A DNA stretch of 64,000 bases from Oscillibacter sp. (GTDB taxonomy: Bacteria; Bacillota; Clostridia; Oscillospirales; Oscillospiraceae). The notes beneath the pieces were generated by a model that saw only the letters and a program-made list of their open reading frames with translations, searched no databases and was not told where the DNA came from. The first letter of the stretch is position 1. Each line of letters starts with the position of its first letter. This document shows, in pieces, positions 7,411 through 16,395 of this stretch. A program made the translations under genes and the position numbers. The stretch spans positions 62,001 to 126,000 of the forward strand of contig JAFXQV010000003.1 of NCBI GenBank assembly GCA_017526785.1. The letters are read 5' to 3'.

Positions 7411-8322
7411 ATGTTTGGATTGGAAAATTCACGCAATGAAAAGAAAGCCGCACGTCTGAAACAGGCGTTGTCAGACTGCCGCGCCGTGGTAATCGGGGCG
7501 GGAGCCGGACTTTCGACGTCGGCGGGGTTTACTTATTCCGGGGAACGCTTCCGGCGGTATTTCTTTGACTTCATTGAAAAATACCGCATTCCCGATATGT
7601 ATTCTGGCGGATTTTACCCCTTTCCGTCGCCGGAGGAATACTGGGCTTGGTGGAGCCGCTCTATTTACATCAACCGCTACATGAATCCCCCAAAGCCCGT
7701 CTATGAAACGCTGCTGTCTCTGGTGCGGGAAAAGGATTACTTTGTACTGACGACCAATGTTGACCACTGCTTTCAAAAAGCGGGGTTTGACAAGACGCGC
7801 CTTTTCTATACGCAGGGGGATTATGGGCTGTTGCAGAGCGCGACGCCCAAAGTACAGAAAACTTACGATAACGAAACGATAATCCGCGCTATGGTTCTGG
7901 CACAAGGGTTTTCCATCGGTACGGGCGGGGAACTGCTTCCACCGGAAGGCGTAACGCCGAAAATGGAAGTCCCAACGGAACTGCTTCCAGTCTGCCCCGA
8001 CGACGGACAACCCATGATTCCGAACTTGCGGACAGATGACAGTTTCGTAGAAGACGCGGGCTGGCGGGCGGCTTATGAGCGGTACGCGGAGTTTCTCGAC
8101 CGTCATAAGGCCGGACGGGTTCTGTACTGGGAACTTGGCGTCGGCGGCAATACGCCGGGAATTATCAAGTTTCCTTTCTGGAGCATGACGGCGCAAAACA
8201 AGAGCGCCGTTTATGCCTGCGTGAATCTCGGCGAGGCGGCCGCGCCGGAAGAAATCGCCTCCCGCTCCATTTGTATCGACGGAGACATAGCGGCGGTTCT
8301 GGAAAAAATCAGAGGGCGTTAA
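7411..8322 (+). CDS. Class M sirtuin (SirTM), protein ADP-ribosyltransferase
   Basis: The 303-residue Sir2-fold protein has the NAD site GAGAGLSTSAGF, TTNVDHCF with the active-site His region, and a GVGGNTPGIIKFPFW segment that replaces the usual GTSL of deacetylating sirtuins. This is typical of SirTM, which ADP-ribosylates rather than deacetylates. In staphylococci and streptococci the target is the lipoylated GcvH-L protein and the genes sit with lplA2 and gcvH-L. Those two genes are absent here, so the target is either encoded elsewhere or different. It is cotranscribed with the macrodomain gene. Confidence 0.87.
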   Translation: MFGLENSRNEKKAARLKQALSDCRAVVIGAGAGLSTSAGFTYSGERFRRYFFDFIEKYRIPDMYSGGFYPFPSPEEYWAWWSRSIYINRYMNPPKPVYETLLSLVREKDYFVLTTNVDHCFQKAGFDKTRLFYTQGDYGLLQSATPKVQKTYDNETIIRAMVLAQGFSIGTGGELLPPEGVTPKMEVPTELLPVCPDDGQPMIPNLRTDDSFVEDAGWRAAYERYAEFLDRHKAGRVLYWELGVGGNTPGIIKFPFWSMTAQNKSAVYACVNLGEAAAPEEIASRSICIDGDIAAVLEKIRGR

Positions 8323-8467
8323 AATCTGGACAGTGAAAAGTTCTTGTGAATCAAAAAGCGAGCTGTGCGCTTGAAAGTTTTAAAGCCTTCTTTGTCATAG
8401 GGCTTCGCGGGAGGGTGGCGCGGAAAAGCGCGTCAAGCGCACAGGTCGAATTTTTTTTGCCTTGTTC

Positions 8468-8496
8468 TTGCTATCATGGCGCAACTATGGTAAAAT
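8468..8496 (+). promoter_or_regulatory. Promoter of the RelE-helicase gene
   Basis: -35 TTGCTA (8468-8473), 17-base spacer, -10 TAAAAT (8491-8496). It lies 62 bases before the ATG. The preceding part of this 236-base gap holds a GGGAGGGTGGCGCG repeat copy and a T8 run (8452-8459) that may end sirtuin transcription. Confidence 0.55.
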
Positions 8497-8558
8497 GAAA
8501 CGATAATACAGAATATGGCAACGTCCGCAAGAATTTTGTTTAGAAATCTGGTGATGAG

Positions 8559-11267
8559 ATGCGAGTCGATGTTTTCATGCACAGAAAATTTCTCCGGCAA
8601 CTCCAAGACCGGAAAATCCCCGACGACGTACTCCGGGGTCTGCTGAAACGCTTTCAGGAGATGGACAGCCTGCCCAATGCCGCCGCGTTTTCGGACTACC
8701 TCGGCCGCAAGGGCGTGGACTGGCGCAAGTTCCACGGCGACGACGTGGGCAAGCTCAAAATCTCCGCCGGAAACCGTCTTCTGTGCGCGTGGGCGGAGGA
8801 TATCGGCTGGAAGCGCGCCGACGCCTTTGTCCTGCTGGAATGGCAGCCCCACGACAATCAGGAAAAGTACAGTTTCGAGGGCGGCGTGACGGAACAGGAC
8901 TGCGTACCGCTACAGGATGTCGTGCAGATGTTCTATGATTTGGGCGTCTTACAGCGCCCGGACGTGCCGGGCGTGGCTCCGTCCGAGAGCGACGACGTGA
9001 ATCTGACCGACGCGGGCGACGTTCTGCGGATGATTTGGGAGGACTATTCCAAGCTCTATCTCCGTTCCGATGAAGAACTGATTCAGGAAAACACCCGCGA
9101 AGTACACCTTTCGTCGCGCCAGATGGCCTGTATCGACGCGTTCCAGACGCGCAAAAGCCCCATGTTGCTGTTAGGGAGTGCCGGAAGCGGAAAGACGCTG
9201 GTCGCGGTGCATGTCCTGAATGATTTGCCGGTCAGTCCGGCGGTGTACCTGACGCAGTCCAACGAACTCCTGCACTACTCCAAGGGCATTTATGACGAGC
9301 TGTGCCGTGACCGCGGGGGCGTCCCCGGAAAGCGCGTGGAATTTCTCAATATCAATGACTACTGCATGGAGAAATTGGGCTGGAACGAAGAAAACTTTGT
9401 CCGCGCCAAGGGCTTTCTGAAGTTTCTGGAGTTTTCGTCGTGCTGGCGCTCTCGGAAGCCGGACACCCCGCTTCCCATGTCGGTGTGGCGCGAGGTGCGC
9501 GGCGTCATCAAGGGCTACATGGGCGTCGACTGGAACCGGAACGCCCCGCTGTCGCAGGAACAGTTCCCGCGTCTCGACCGCCTTTTCCGTGACGGCTATC
9601 TCCGGCGTTGCGCCGAAAACGGCGCGCTGAGCCGTAAGTTCACGCTCTCAAAGAGCGTGGCGCTGACGCGCATTGACTTGGACGAGGCGCGACGCCGCGC
9701 CGAACGGGAACGGGCGTTATCGGCGGGCGGACGCCGCAACCGGAAGCAGTCCGACGGCGGCCTGTCGCAACAGGACGAGGCCGCGTTAGAGCGCGTGCTA
9801 CAGTATTACAGCCGCTTTCAGGATGTGCCGCCGCTTCTGCCGCGCGACGAGTACCTGAAACTCAAGGAGGAGGACACCGCGCTGGAATCGCGCCACCGGG
9901 AGTTCATTTACGCGCTCGCCGAGGAGTACGAGAACTACTTGCGCAGTCATCACCTGTTCGACGAAAACGACTTGGCGCGTACCCTGCTCGAACGCGACTG
10001 GGACACACTCCCGGCCTTTGAGTTAGTCGTCGTCGACGAGGTGCAGGACTACACCGAAATGCAAATCTTCCTGATACACCGCCTCAGCCGGAACGGCCGC
10101 CTGTTGCTGTTCACCGGGGACGAACACCAGACGATTCACCCAACCGTGTTCAGCCCCGGACACATGGGGAAACTCTACTACGGGGAATCCGCCCTGCAAA
10201 GACAGCTACTGACGACAAATTACCGTTGCCGCCAGTGCATTTTGGACAAAGTCAACATCATTTCGGGGCTTCGCCGCGACTGCACCGGGTGGCGTGACAG
10301 CGGCGTCGAACAGCCCGAAACGTCCATCAACCCCGGCGGCGGACTGGTGTACCGTCTCCGTTACGACAGCGAGACACTCCCGGCGCTTCTGGCCGATATG
10401 GCCAAGTACCCCGACGCGGTAATTTTGACGCCCGACGAACAGGAGAAACAGCGCGTCGAAACCCTGCTGACGCAGGTCAAGGCCAAGCACCGCTACGTCT
10501 TCACGGCGGCGGAAATCAAGGGCGTCGAATACGACTTTGTGCTGTGCCTCAACATGATGAGCCGCAACCGGGAAGCGTTGGAGCGTATCTTGTCCGAGGG
10601 GAAACACCGCTCGACCGGGAATCGGTACTATTTCAATTTGATTTACGTCGCCATGACGCGGGCGCGGCAGTATCTGGGATTTGTGGACTTCGAGACCGTG
10701 CCGCAACTGGAGGACGCGCTGGAACTGTCGGATGTGAGTTACGAACAGGCCGAGGCGCGGCTGAAAAGTCTGGGCAGTGAAGACCGCGACTGGCTGGCCA
10801 AGGCCGCCGAACTCGAACGCGCCGGACTGTACCGCGAGGCGCTGGATTACTACCGCGAAGGCCACGCCGCGCCACAAGACGAATACCGCTGCCTTGCGCG
10901 TCACGCCGAGTACGAGGCCGAACCGCGCGAATTTTTCGAGGCCGCCAAGTGGTACCTGCTCACGCGGGACTGGGACTCCGTACGGCGCACCGCCGAACGC
11001 GTCAAGAACCGGAACAATTTACCGTACCGACTTTTACAGTATATGATTTCCCCGGACACGCTGGGCGCGGATACCCCTTACGAGGACGGCTTCATGTCGA
11101 AACTCATCAAGGCCGCCTACCCCAAGGTCGCCGAACAGCGCATAGCGCGGCGCGTCGTACGGGAGCGGATGTCCGACCAGTTGGAACACAGTTGCGCCCA
11201 ACTCCTCCAATGGCTGGAGGCCGTCCGCAGTGGAAAGGAGAACGCGGAATATGGCGAAATTAGATGA
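8559..11267 (+). CDS. UvrD/Rep-like helicase with N-terminal RelE/ParE-like domain
   Basis: This protein has 902 residues. Residues 1-106 look like a RelE/ParE toxin fold (basic N-terminal helices, then the strands GKLKISAGNRLLCAW and AFVLLEWQPHDNQEKY). Residues about 185-720 are a superfamily 1 helicase: Walker A GSAGSGKT (206-213), Walker B VVDEVQD (near 490), motif IV TTNYRCR (near 552) and motif VI YVAMTRAR (near 696). A TPR-like helical tail (about 735-840) follows. The next gene overlaps its end by 17 bases. It may act on DNA or on stalled complexes as part of a stress or defence unit; no partner nuclease is present. The RelE-like assignment is by pattern and the catalytic residues are unclear. 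Confidence 0.82.
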   Translation: MRVDVFMHRKFLRQLQDRKIPDDVLRGLLKRFQEMDSLPNAAAFSDYLGRKGVDWRKFHGDDVGKLKISAGNRLLCAWAEDIGWKRADAFVLLEWQPHDNQEKYSFEGGVTEQDCVPLQDVVQMFYDLGVLQRPDVPGVAPSESDDVNLTDAGDVLRMIWEDYSKLYLRSDEELIQENTREVHLSSRQMACIDAFQTRKSPMLLLGSAGSGKTLVAVHVLNDLPVSPAVYLTQSNELLHYSKGIYDELCRDRGGVPGKRVEFLNINDYCMEKLGWNEENFVRAKGFLKFLEFSSCWRSRKPDTPLPMSVWREVRGVIKGYMGVDWNRNAPLSQEQFPRLDRLFRDGYLRRCAENGALSRKFTLSKSVALTRIDLDEARRRAERERALSAGGRRNRKQSDGGLSQQDEAALERVLQYYSRFQDVPPLLPRDEYLKLKEEDTALESRHREFIYALAEEYENYLRSHHLFDENDLARTLLERDWDTLPAFELVVVDEVQDYTEMQIFLIHRLSRNGRLLLFTGDEHQTIHPTVFSPGHMGKLYYGESALQRQLLTTNYRCRQCILDKVNIISGLRRDCTGWRDSGVEQPETSINPGGGLVYRLRYDSETLPALLADMAKYPDAVILTPDEQEKQRVETLLTQVKAKHRYVFTAAEIKGVEYDFVLCLNMMSRNREALERILSEGKHRSTGNRYYFNLIYVAMTRARQYLGFVDFETVPQLEDALELSDVSYEQAEARLKSLGSEDRDWLAKAAELERAGLYREALDYYREGHAAPQDEYRCLARHAEYEAEPREFFEAAKWYLLTRDWDSVRRTAERVKNRNNLPYRLLQYMISPDTLGADTPYEDGFMSKLIKAAYPKVAEQRIARRVVRERMSDQLEHSCAQLLQWLEAVRSGKENAEYGEIR

Positions 11268-11907
11268 AAGAATTGTCGAATCCTACGCCGGACTGCTGGG
11301 CGCGTTGAACCGCGTCAACCGGGAAGCGCCGGAAATTCAGGAACTCTACCAGCGGGCGCGGCAGGAAGTCGAGACGGAACAGCGTCTGTTGCGCGAGGCG
11401 CGGGAGGAGGTCAAGAAACTTTCCAAGACGCTCAAACAGAAAATCGCCGACGCCGACGCCATGAAGGCCGCCTATCAGGCCAAAATCGCCGAGTGGAACT
11501 CGTTTCAGGAGGAAGTACGCAAGTTGTCAGGCCTCTGGAACGAAAAAATCACCGAGGCCGAGGCCTTGCGGCAGAAAATCATGAACGCCGAACCCCTCCT
11601 AAACTACCGTCTCGACGAACTCTCCCGCGCTTTCGACTACGACAAGAGCGAGACTGTCGCGGGGATGTACCAGAAGTATAAGGACGTGGGACCCGTCATT
11701 GTGCGCCGCCCCAACTGGCCTGTCGACACGGGCTTCTTGGTGCGGGCGGTGCGCGGGAATCAGGTCAAGGGCATTGCCTTCACGGACGGAAAGCCGAACG
11801 CGTCTGGCTCGACACCCCGCGCAAGTTCGCTTTGCAAAATCTTCCACGGCCCGTCACAGCGCGACATCTTCCGCTATGCCCTCCGCGAACTGAATGCCGA
11901 TAAGTAA
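11251..11907 (+). CDS. Coiled-coil protein, partner of the helicase
   Basis: This 218-residue protein has a long charged coiled coil at residues about 20-130 (heptad-rich, many Glu/Lys/Arg) followed by a small globular C-terminal part containing RRPNWPVDTGFLVRAV. I do not recognise the family. ATG 11251 was chosen because GGAAAGGAG sits upstream and the gene then overlaps the helicase stop by 17 bases, implying translational coupling and a shared task. It could be a structural or loading partner of the helicase. Confidence 0.65.
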   Translation: MAKLDERIVESYAGLLGALNRVNREAPEIQELYQRARQEVETEQRLLREAREEVKKLSKTLKQKIADADAMKAAYQAKIAEWNSFQEEVRKLSGLWNEKITEAEALRQKIMNAEPLLNYRLDELSRAFDYDKSETVAGMYQKYKDVGPVIVRRPNWPVDTGFLVRAVRGNQVKGIAFTDGKPNASGSTPRASSLCKIFHGPSQRDIFRYALRELNADK

Positions 11908-11915
11908 ATGTCAAA

Positions 11916-11946
11916 GCCCCTTGCCCTCTCCGGGAGGGTAAGGGGC
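11916..11946. repeat. GCCCCTT...AAGGGGC hairpin element
   Basis: A 13-bp stem (11916-11928 with 11934-11946, one G-U pair, loop TCCGG) lies 8 bases after the coiled-coil gene. There is no T-run. The CCCTC/GAGGG core matches hairpins near 23950, 37120, 47450 and 60610. Confidence 0.5.
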
Positions 11947-11963
11947 AGATTGGAGCGGTTTGC

Positions 11964-12728
11964 ATGAAAAAAGTGCCTCTAATAAGTTACGGGGATATGC
12001 TTCCCCGTATTGACAGGGTGACATGCGGAACTGTTTACCCGCTGTCCGTCGCCCAAGGGATTCAACCGGGGGACATCTACGCCACGGAAACGGCGGCGCT
12101 GTTCTGGCACCACAGCGGTTTCGCGTTCCTGTTCGGCGCGTGTGACGACGATTTTCTGCGCCGCGTATATGAAAACTTTCTAAGCCCCGACAGCGTGACG
12201 GCAAGACGTTTTATTCTGTTCGCAACGAACCCAAAAGTAACGCGTTTCTTCGAGGACAAAGAAAACCTTGTGTCTGAAAAACGGTATTTCTTCGTGTATC
12301 CAAACCATGTTCCCCCACCGTGCGGCCGACTGTCCGCACATCTCAAAACACAGGAAATCAGCCGGGAATTGTTCGATAAAATACAAGGCACCGTCACGCC
12401 GCGCTTTTCATGGGCGGACGCGTCCTCGTTTCTGGACAGAGGCAAAGGATACTGTATCACGGACGGGAACACGGTCGCGGCGTGGACGTTTTCTGCCGCA
12501 GTCAGCGCGGACGAAATAGACATAGGCGTGGAAACAAGAATAGAATACCGCCATCTGGGACTGGGAACGGTCGCGGCCGGACAAATGATACAGTATTGTT
12601 TGGAGCGTCACAAACGCCCGGTCTGGGCGTGTAGCGCGAATAATGTCGCGTCGCGGAAACTCGCGGAAAAAACAGGATTCGTGAAAACAGCGGAATGTGA
12701 CACTTTCAAAAAATCGGACTTTCAGTGA
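11964..12728 (+). CDS. GNAT-family N-acetyltransferase
   Basis: The protein has 254 residues. The C-terminal third carries the acetyl-CoA region RHLGLGTVAAGQMIQYCLE and ACSANNVASRKLAEKTGF, typical of GNAT_acetyltran-type enzymes. The N-terminal half (ALFWHHSGFAFLFG, LFATNPKVTRFFEDKE) matches the extended domain of that subfamily. The acceptor substrate is unknown. Its stop overlaps the possible GTG start of the next gene. The neighbours, a coiled-coil protein and an rRNA-modification enzyme, give no clear hint. Confidence 0.8.
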   Translation: MKKVPLISYGDMLPRIDRVTCGTVYPLSVAQGIQPGDIYATETAALFWHHSGFAFLFGACDDDFLRRVYENFLSPDSVTARRFILFATNPKVTRFFEDKENLVSEKRYFFVYPNHVPPPCGRLSAHLKTQEISRELFDKIQGTVTPRFSWADASSFLDRGKGYCITDGNTVAAWTFSAAVSADEIDIGVETRIEYRHLGLGTVAAGQMIQYCLERHKRPVWACSANNVASRKLAEKTGFVKTAECDTFKKSDFQ

Positions 12729-12745
12729 AGCGGGGCGGTTGCGGC

Positions 12746-13690
12746 ATGGAACATATCACAAGAACCGTCACGCCGGACGAGGACGGGCTGACGGTGCGGC
12801 GGTATCTGCGGGGCAGACTGCACTTTTCGGCGCGGGCGGTGTCGCGTCTGACCCGCGCCGAGACCGGAATCATGGTCAACGGGGAGCGCGCCTTCACGAT
12901 ACGCGTACTCCGCGCCGGGGACATCCTGCAAGTCGAGACCGGAGACCACAAAGCCCCCAAGAAGCCCTTGATTCCGGGGAACTGGCCTCTGCCGATACTC
13001 TGGGAGGACGAACATCTATTGATACTCGACAAGCCCGCCGGGATGACCTCGCACGCGTCGAACTTCGACCCGGACGCGCCGAACGTCGGCGGGGCGCTGG
13101 CGTACCAGCGCGGCGGGAATTTCGTATTTCACCCGGTGAACCGTCTGGACAGGGGAACGTCGGGCGTTATGGTGGTTGCGAAAAGCGGGTACATTCACGA
13201 CCGGTTACGGCGGATGTTGCACGGCCGCGCATTTCTGCGCGAATACCGGGCAATCTGTACGGGGAGGCCGAACCCGCCCAACGGCGTCATAAATTCCCCA
13301 ATCGGGCGCGACGAACGTTCGATAGTGGCGCGCATGGTGCGCCCCGACGGCGTGGAGGCCGTCACGGCGTACGAGACCTTGACCGTGAGCGACGCGGGGA
13401 ATCTGTCACTGGTGCGTCTGTGTCCGGGAACCGGGCGCACACACCAATTACGGGTGCATATGGCGCACATGGGTTGCGCGTTGCTGGGCGACTGGCTCTA
13501 CGGCGTCGAAACGCCGCTGATTGCGCGTCCGGCGCTGCACTCGTACAAGCTGGCTTTGCGCCACCCGGTCACGGACGAACGCTTGGAACTCACAGCGCCG
13601 TTGCCGGACGACATGCGGCGGGTCGCCGAACAGTATTTCAACACGGGAGGAAATCAACATGCTGACATGGCTGGTGACGTACCACTGTAA
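12746..13690 (+). CDS. RluA-family pseudouridine synthase
   Basis: The protein has 314 residues: an S4-like N-terminal RNA-binding part (about 1-75, SRLTRAETGIMVNG), then the catalytic domain with the NRLDRGTSG motif, whose Asp attacks the uridine, and the GRTHQLRVHMAHMG motif. It isomerises uridine to pseudouridine in rRNA or tRNA; the site is unknown. ATG 12746 follows a weak GGGGCGG; a GTG at 12725 overlapping the upstream stop is the alternative start and adds seven residues. Confidence 0.88.
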   Translation: MEHITRTVTPDEDGLTVRRYLRGRLHFSARAVSRLTRAETGIMVNGERAFTIRVLRAGDILQVETGDHKAPKKPLIPGNWPLPILWEDEHLLILDKPAGMTSHASNFDPDAPNVGGALAYQRGGNFVFHPVNRLDRGTSGVMVVAKSGYIHDRLRRMLHGRAFLREYRAICTGRPNPPNGVINSPIGRDERSIVARMVRPDGVEAVTAYETLTVSDAGNLSLVRLCPGTGRTHQLRVHMAHMGCALLGDWLYGVETPLIARPALHSYKLALRHPVTDERLELTAPLPDDMRRVAEQYFNTGGNQHADMAGDVPL

Positions 13691-13949
13691 GCCCGGACAG
13701 CGGGAGGCGTTCCGGGAGGCAATCGCGAAAGCGGGCGTTCAGGAGGTGTCCAAGGGCGAAAACGGGAATCTGGCCTACGACTACTATCTGTCCGCCGCGA
13801 ACCCCGACGAACTGCTGTTGGTCGAACGCTGGGCGGACAGCGGGGCGCAGGCCGCGCATACGTGGACGGACAGTTTCGCGACCTTGCAGGAACTCAAAGC
13901 CCAATACTGCGATGACGTGGAAATCGACAAGTACGAGCGCCCGGACTAA
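13659..13949 (+). CDS. Antibiotic biosynthesis monooxygenase (ABM) domain protein
   Basis: This is a 96-residue single-domain ferredoxin-like protein: MLTWLVTYHCKPG, then GNLAYDYYLSAANPDELLLVERW and AAHTWTDSF match the ABM/YgiN family. Such proteins act as small quinol or heme-type oxygenases or stress factors; the reaction here is unknown. ATG 13659 lies behind GGGAGG and inside the end of the pseudouridine synthase gene (32-base overlap). Its stop overlaps the stop of the convergent dus gene. Confidence 0.82.
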   Translation: MLTWLVTYHCKPGQREAFREAIAKAGVQEVSKGENGNLAYDYYLSAANPDELLLVERWADSGAQAAHTWTDSFATLQELKAQYCDDVEIDKYERPD

Positions 13950-14914
13950 ATCAAATCCCCGGCGGAATCGCTTCTTAACGGCAGTTCCCGGAAAATTTCG
14001 TCCGCAATGGCGCGGTATTCGGTGGCGGTGCGGAAGCGGCGCATAGCCTTATTAAGACGGCGCGTGTCGTCGAACAGGTGTATCAGGTAAAACCAGACCT
14101 CGCGCATACGCTGGGCGGCGTGTCCGGTCTGGCCGCCGTAGAATATTGTGTAGGCGTCGAACAGCGCGGCGGTGAAGTCGCGGAGTTCGTCACGGGACGC
14201 CGCCGCGCCGCCCCTGAGCTTGCGGAACAAGGCCGGGTCGGCAACCGCGCCGCGCCCAATCATAACGGCGTCGGCGTCGGGGAAGCGTTCCGCGAACGCG
14301 GACACCTCTCCGACAGTGCGCAAGTCGCCGTTATACGAAACGGGGTTGCGGCTCTCCCGGAGCGCGTACCGGAACGCGTCATAGTGCAAAGCGCCGCTGT
14401 ACTTGTCTTTCCGGACGCGGACATGGAGTGTCAGACTGGCCAGCGGGTAGCGGTTGAAGATATCCAGCAGGCGCGGGAACTCGTCCGGGTTCGCGAACCC
14501 GATTCGGGCTTTGACCGACAGCGGCAGGCAGAGTTTCCCGCAGGCACCGTCAAGAAGCGCGTCGAGGGTGTCGGGACTGGCCAACAGTCCGGCACCCTTG
14601 CCTTTCGCGGTAATTGTGCCGGACGGGCAACCCGCGTTTAGATTCAGTTCCCGGTAGCCGAAACTTTGCGCAGTCTCCGCCGCCCAAATCAGTTCGGGGG
14701 CGCGGTTCGTCATGACTTGCGGGACAAGCACCGCGTCGGGATTGTTTTCCGGCAACAGTTCCACGCGTTCGCGCTTGGTAATGAGGTGTTCTTTTGTGGG
14801 GGAGAAGTACGGAATAAAGCAACGGTCAGCGCCGCCGAAAAACCGTTGCCACACGCGGCGGTAGACGGCTTTCGTGATACCGTCCAGCGGCGCGAAGTCA
14901 TAGCGTCGTATCAT
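13946..14914 (-). CDS. tRNA-dihydrouridine synthase
   Basis: The 322-residue FMN enzyme reduces uridines in tRNA D-loops. It starts FAPLDGITKAVYRR (the flavin-site PL/MAG region) and contains NLNAGCPSGTITAKGKGAG with the catalytic Cys, then VKARIGF and SYNGDLRT. It is shaped like a short bacterial Dus of uncertain subtype. The ATG at 14914 forms an ATGA overlap with the stop of pepD upstream. The frame stays open far upstream, but that part shadows pepD. Confidence 0.88.
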   Translation of the reverse strand: MIRRYDFAPLDGITKAVYRRVWQRFFGGADRCFIPYFSPTKEHLITKRERVELLPENNPDAVLVPQVMTNRAPELIWAAETAQSFGYRELNLNAGCPSGTITAKGKGAGLLASPDTLDALLDGACGKLCLPLSVKARIGFANPDEFPRLLDIFNRYPLASLTLHVRVRKDKYSGALHYDAFRYALRESRNPVSYNGDLRTVGEVSAFAERFPDADAVMIGRGAVADPALFRKLRGGAAASRDELRDFTAALFDAYTIFYGGQTGHAAQRMREVWFYLIHLFDDTRRLNKAMRRFRTATEYRAIADEIFRELPLRSDSAGDLI

Positions 14915-16377
14915 CTGGCGCGTTTGAGGACTTCCAGCAGGTACCGCCACACACGTTGTACGGACGAAATCCGCATGCGTTCGCGGGGGGTGTGGATGTC
15001 GAGCAGGTCGGGGCCGAACGACACGCAGTCGAGGCCGGGGATTTTGTCGGCGAAGTAGCCGCACTCCAACCCCGCGTGAATGGCTTCTACTTTCGGCTCT
15101 GTGCGGTAGAGGTCGCGGAACACTTCCACGCACAGTTGGCGGATGGGCGAGTAGGGCTGATATGTCCACGCGGGATAATCGCCCGTCACGCGTAACTTTC
15201 CGGCGGGGGCGGACTTTTTGCCGCGCCGTCCGCCGCCGGATTCCGTCAAAGTGCGGAAACGTTCCACAAGCGCGGACTTCTCGCGGGGGTCACTGCTCCG
15301 CACACAGAAAGAGGCCGTCACGGCTTCCGGCTCCGTGGAGAGAATGCCCAGATTCAGCGACGTTTGCACGAGGTCGGGCAGGTCGGCGCTCATGGACTGT
15401 ACGCCGTTCGGCGCGGACGACAGAAAGTGAATGACGCGCTTTGTCGAGTCGACGTCCATGCACATGACCGCGACGGAATCCACGACTTCCACGGTCAAGC
15501 CGGGGTCTGTGCTTTGGAACTCGCGCCGGAGTGTGTCGGCGTACTGTTCGATGGCGCGGCGTACGCCTAACGGTTCTTGCGTGACGATTTCGGCGTCAGC
15601 GGAAACCGGAATGGCGTTATCTTTCATGCCGCCGCCGACACGCACAAGGCGAATGTCCGCTTTCGCGGAGGCCTCCCGGAGAACGCGTCCAAGCAACATG
15701 TTCGCGTTGGCGCGGTTCTTGCCGATTTCGACGCCGGAGTGTCCGCCCGTCAGTCCGCGTATGGAAATATGCAGCGCGTCCCCGGCGTCCGACGCCGATT
15801 CCCAGCGCGGCGTCAGCGTGCAGACCGCCGTACAGCCGCCCGCACATCCCGCCGTGAACACGCCCTCTACTTCCGAATCCAGATTCAGCATACGGCGTCC
15901 GCGCAGGCGGGAGGCGTCGAACGCCGCCGCCCCGAGCATGCCGATTTCCTCGTCAGCGGTCATGACGCATTCAAGGCGCGGGTGGGGGATGTTCGTCTCC
16001 TGTAGAATCGCCAGCATCATGGCAATGGCAATGCCGTCATCGCCGCCGAGCGTGGTACCGTTCGCGGAGATGAAATCGCCGTCCATGCGGAGTTCCAGCG
16101 GGTCGCGCTCCATGTCGATACGGGAACTGGCCTCTTTCTCACATACCATGTCCAAGTGTCCCTGCAGGATGAGCGTTTCGGCGTCCTCGTACCCGGGATA
16201 GGGCGGGGAGACAATCACAATATTATTGGCGCTGTCCTGCCAGTGTTCAAGATGGTACGATTCCGCGAACGCGGCGCAAAAGTCGCTGATGGTTTTTGTA
16301 TTGCGGGAGCCGTGAGGAATCATGCACAGCGCCTCGAAGTAGCGGAAAACGGAAATGGGCATGACGTATTCTAACAA
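14911..16377 (-). CDS. pepD: Aminoacyl-histidine dipeptidase (M20C)
   Basis: The 488-residue zinc dipeptidase opens Xaa-His dipeptides such as carnosine and supplies amino acids. Motifs are ILQGHLDMVCEK (metal His/Asp), NGTTLGGDDGIAIAM and MTADEEIGMLG (catalytic and metal Glu), and ITGGHSG-like LTGGHSGVEIGKNRANAN. A TTG at 16377 is used as start because GAAAGGA lies 9 bases before it; the internal ATG 16362 has no ribosome site and would trim the usual N-terminus. It is translationally coupled to dus. Confidence 0.9.
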   Translation of the reverse strand: MLEYVMPISVFRYFEALCMIPHGSRNTKTISDFCAAFAESYHLEHWQDSANNIVIVSPPYPGYEDAETLILQGHLDMVCEKEASSRIDMERDPLELRMDGDFISANGTTLGGDDGIAIAMMLAILQETNIPHPRLECVMTADEEIGMLGAAAFDASRLRGRRMLNLDSEVEGVFTAGCAGGCTAVCTLTPRWESASDAGDALHISIRGLTGGHSGVEIGKNRANANMLLGRVLREASAKADIRLVRVGGGMKDNAIPVSADAEIVTQEPLGVRRAIEQYADTLRREFQSTDPGLTVEVVDSVAVMCMDVDSTKRVIHFLSSAPNGVQSMSADLPDLVQTSLNLGILSTEPEAVTASFCVRSSDPREKSALVERFRTLTESGGGRRGKKSAPAGKLRVTGDYPAWTYQPYSPIRQLCVEVFRDLYRTEPKVEAIHAGLECGYFADKIPGLDCVSFGPDLLDIHTPRERMRISSVQRVWRYLLEVLKRAR

Positions 16378-16395
16378 CGAAATTCATCCTTTCTG

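Noticed and set aside
8559-11907. Gabija-type defence pair
   Set aside because: There is a UvrD-like helicase but no OLD-family nuclease next to it.
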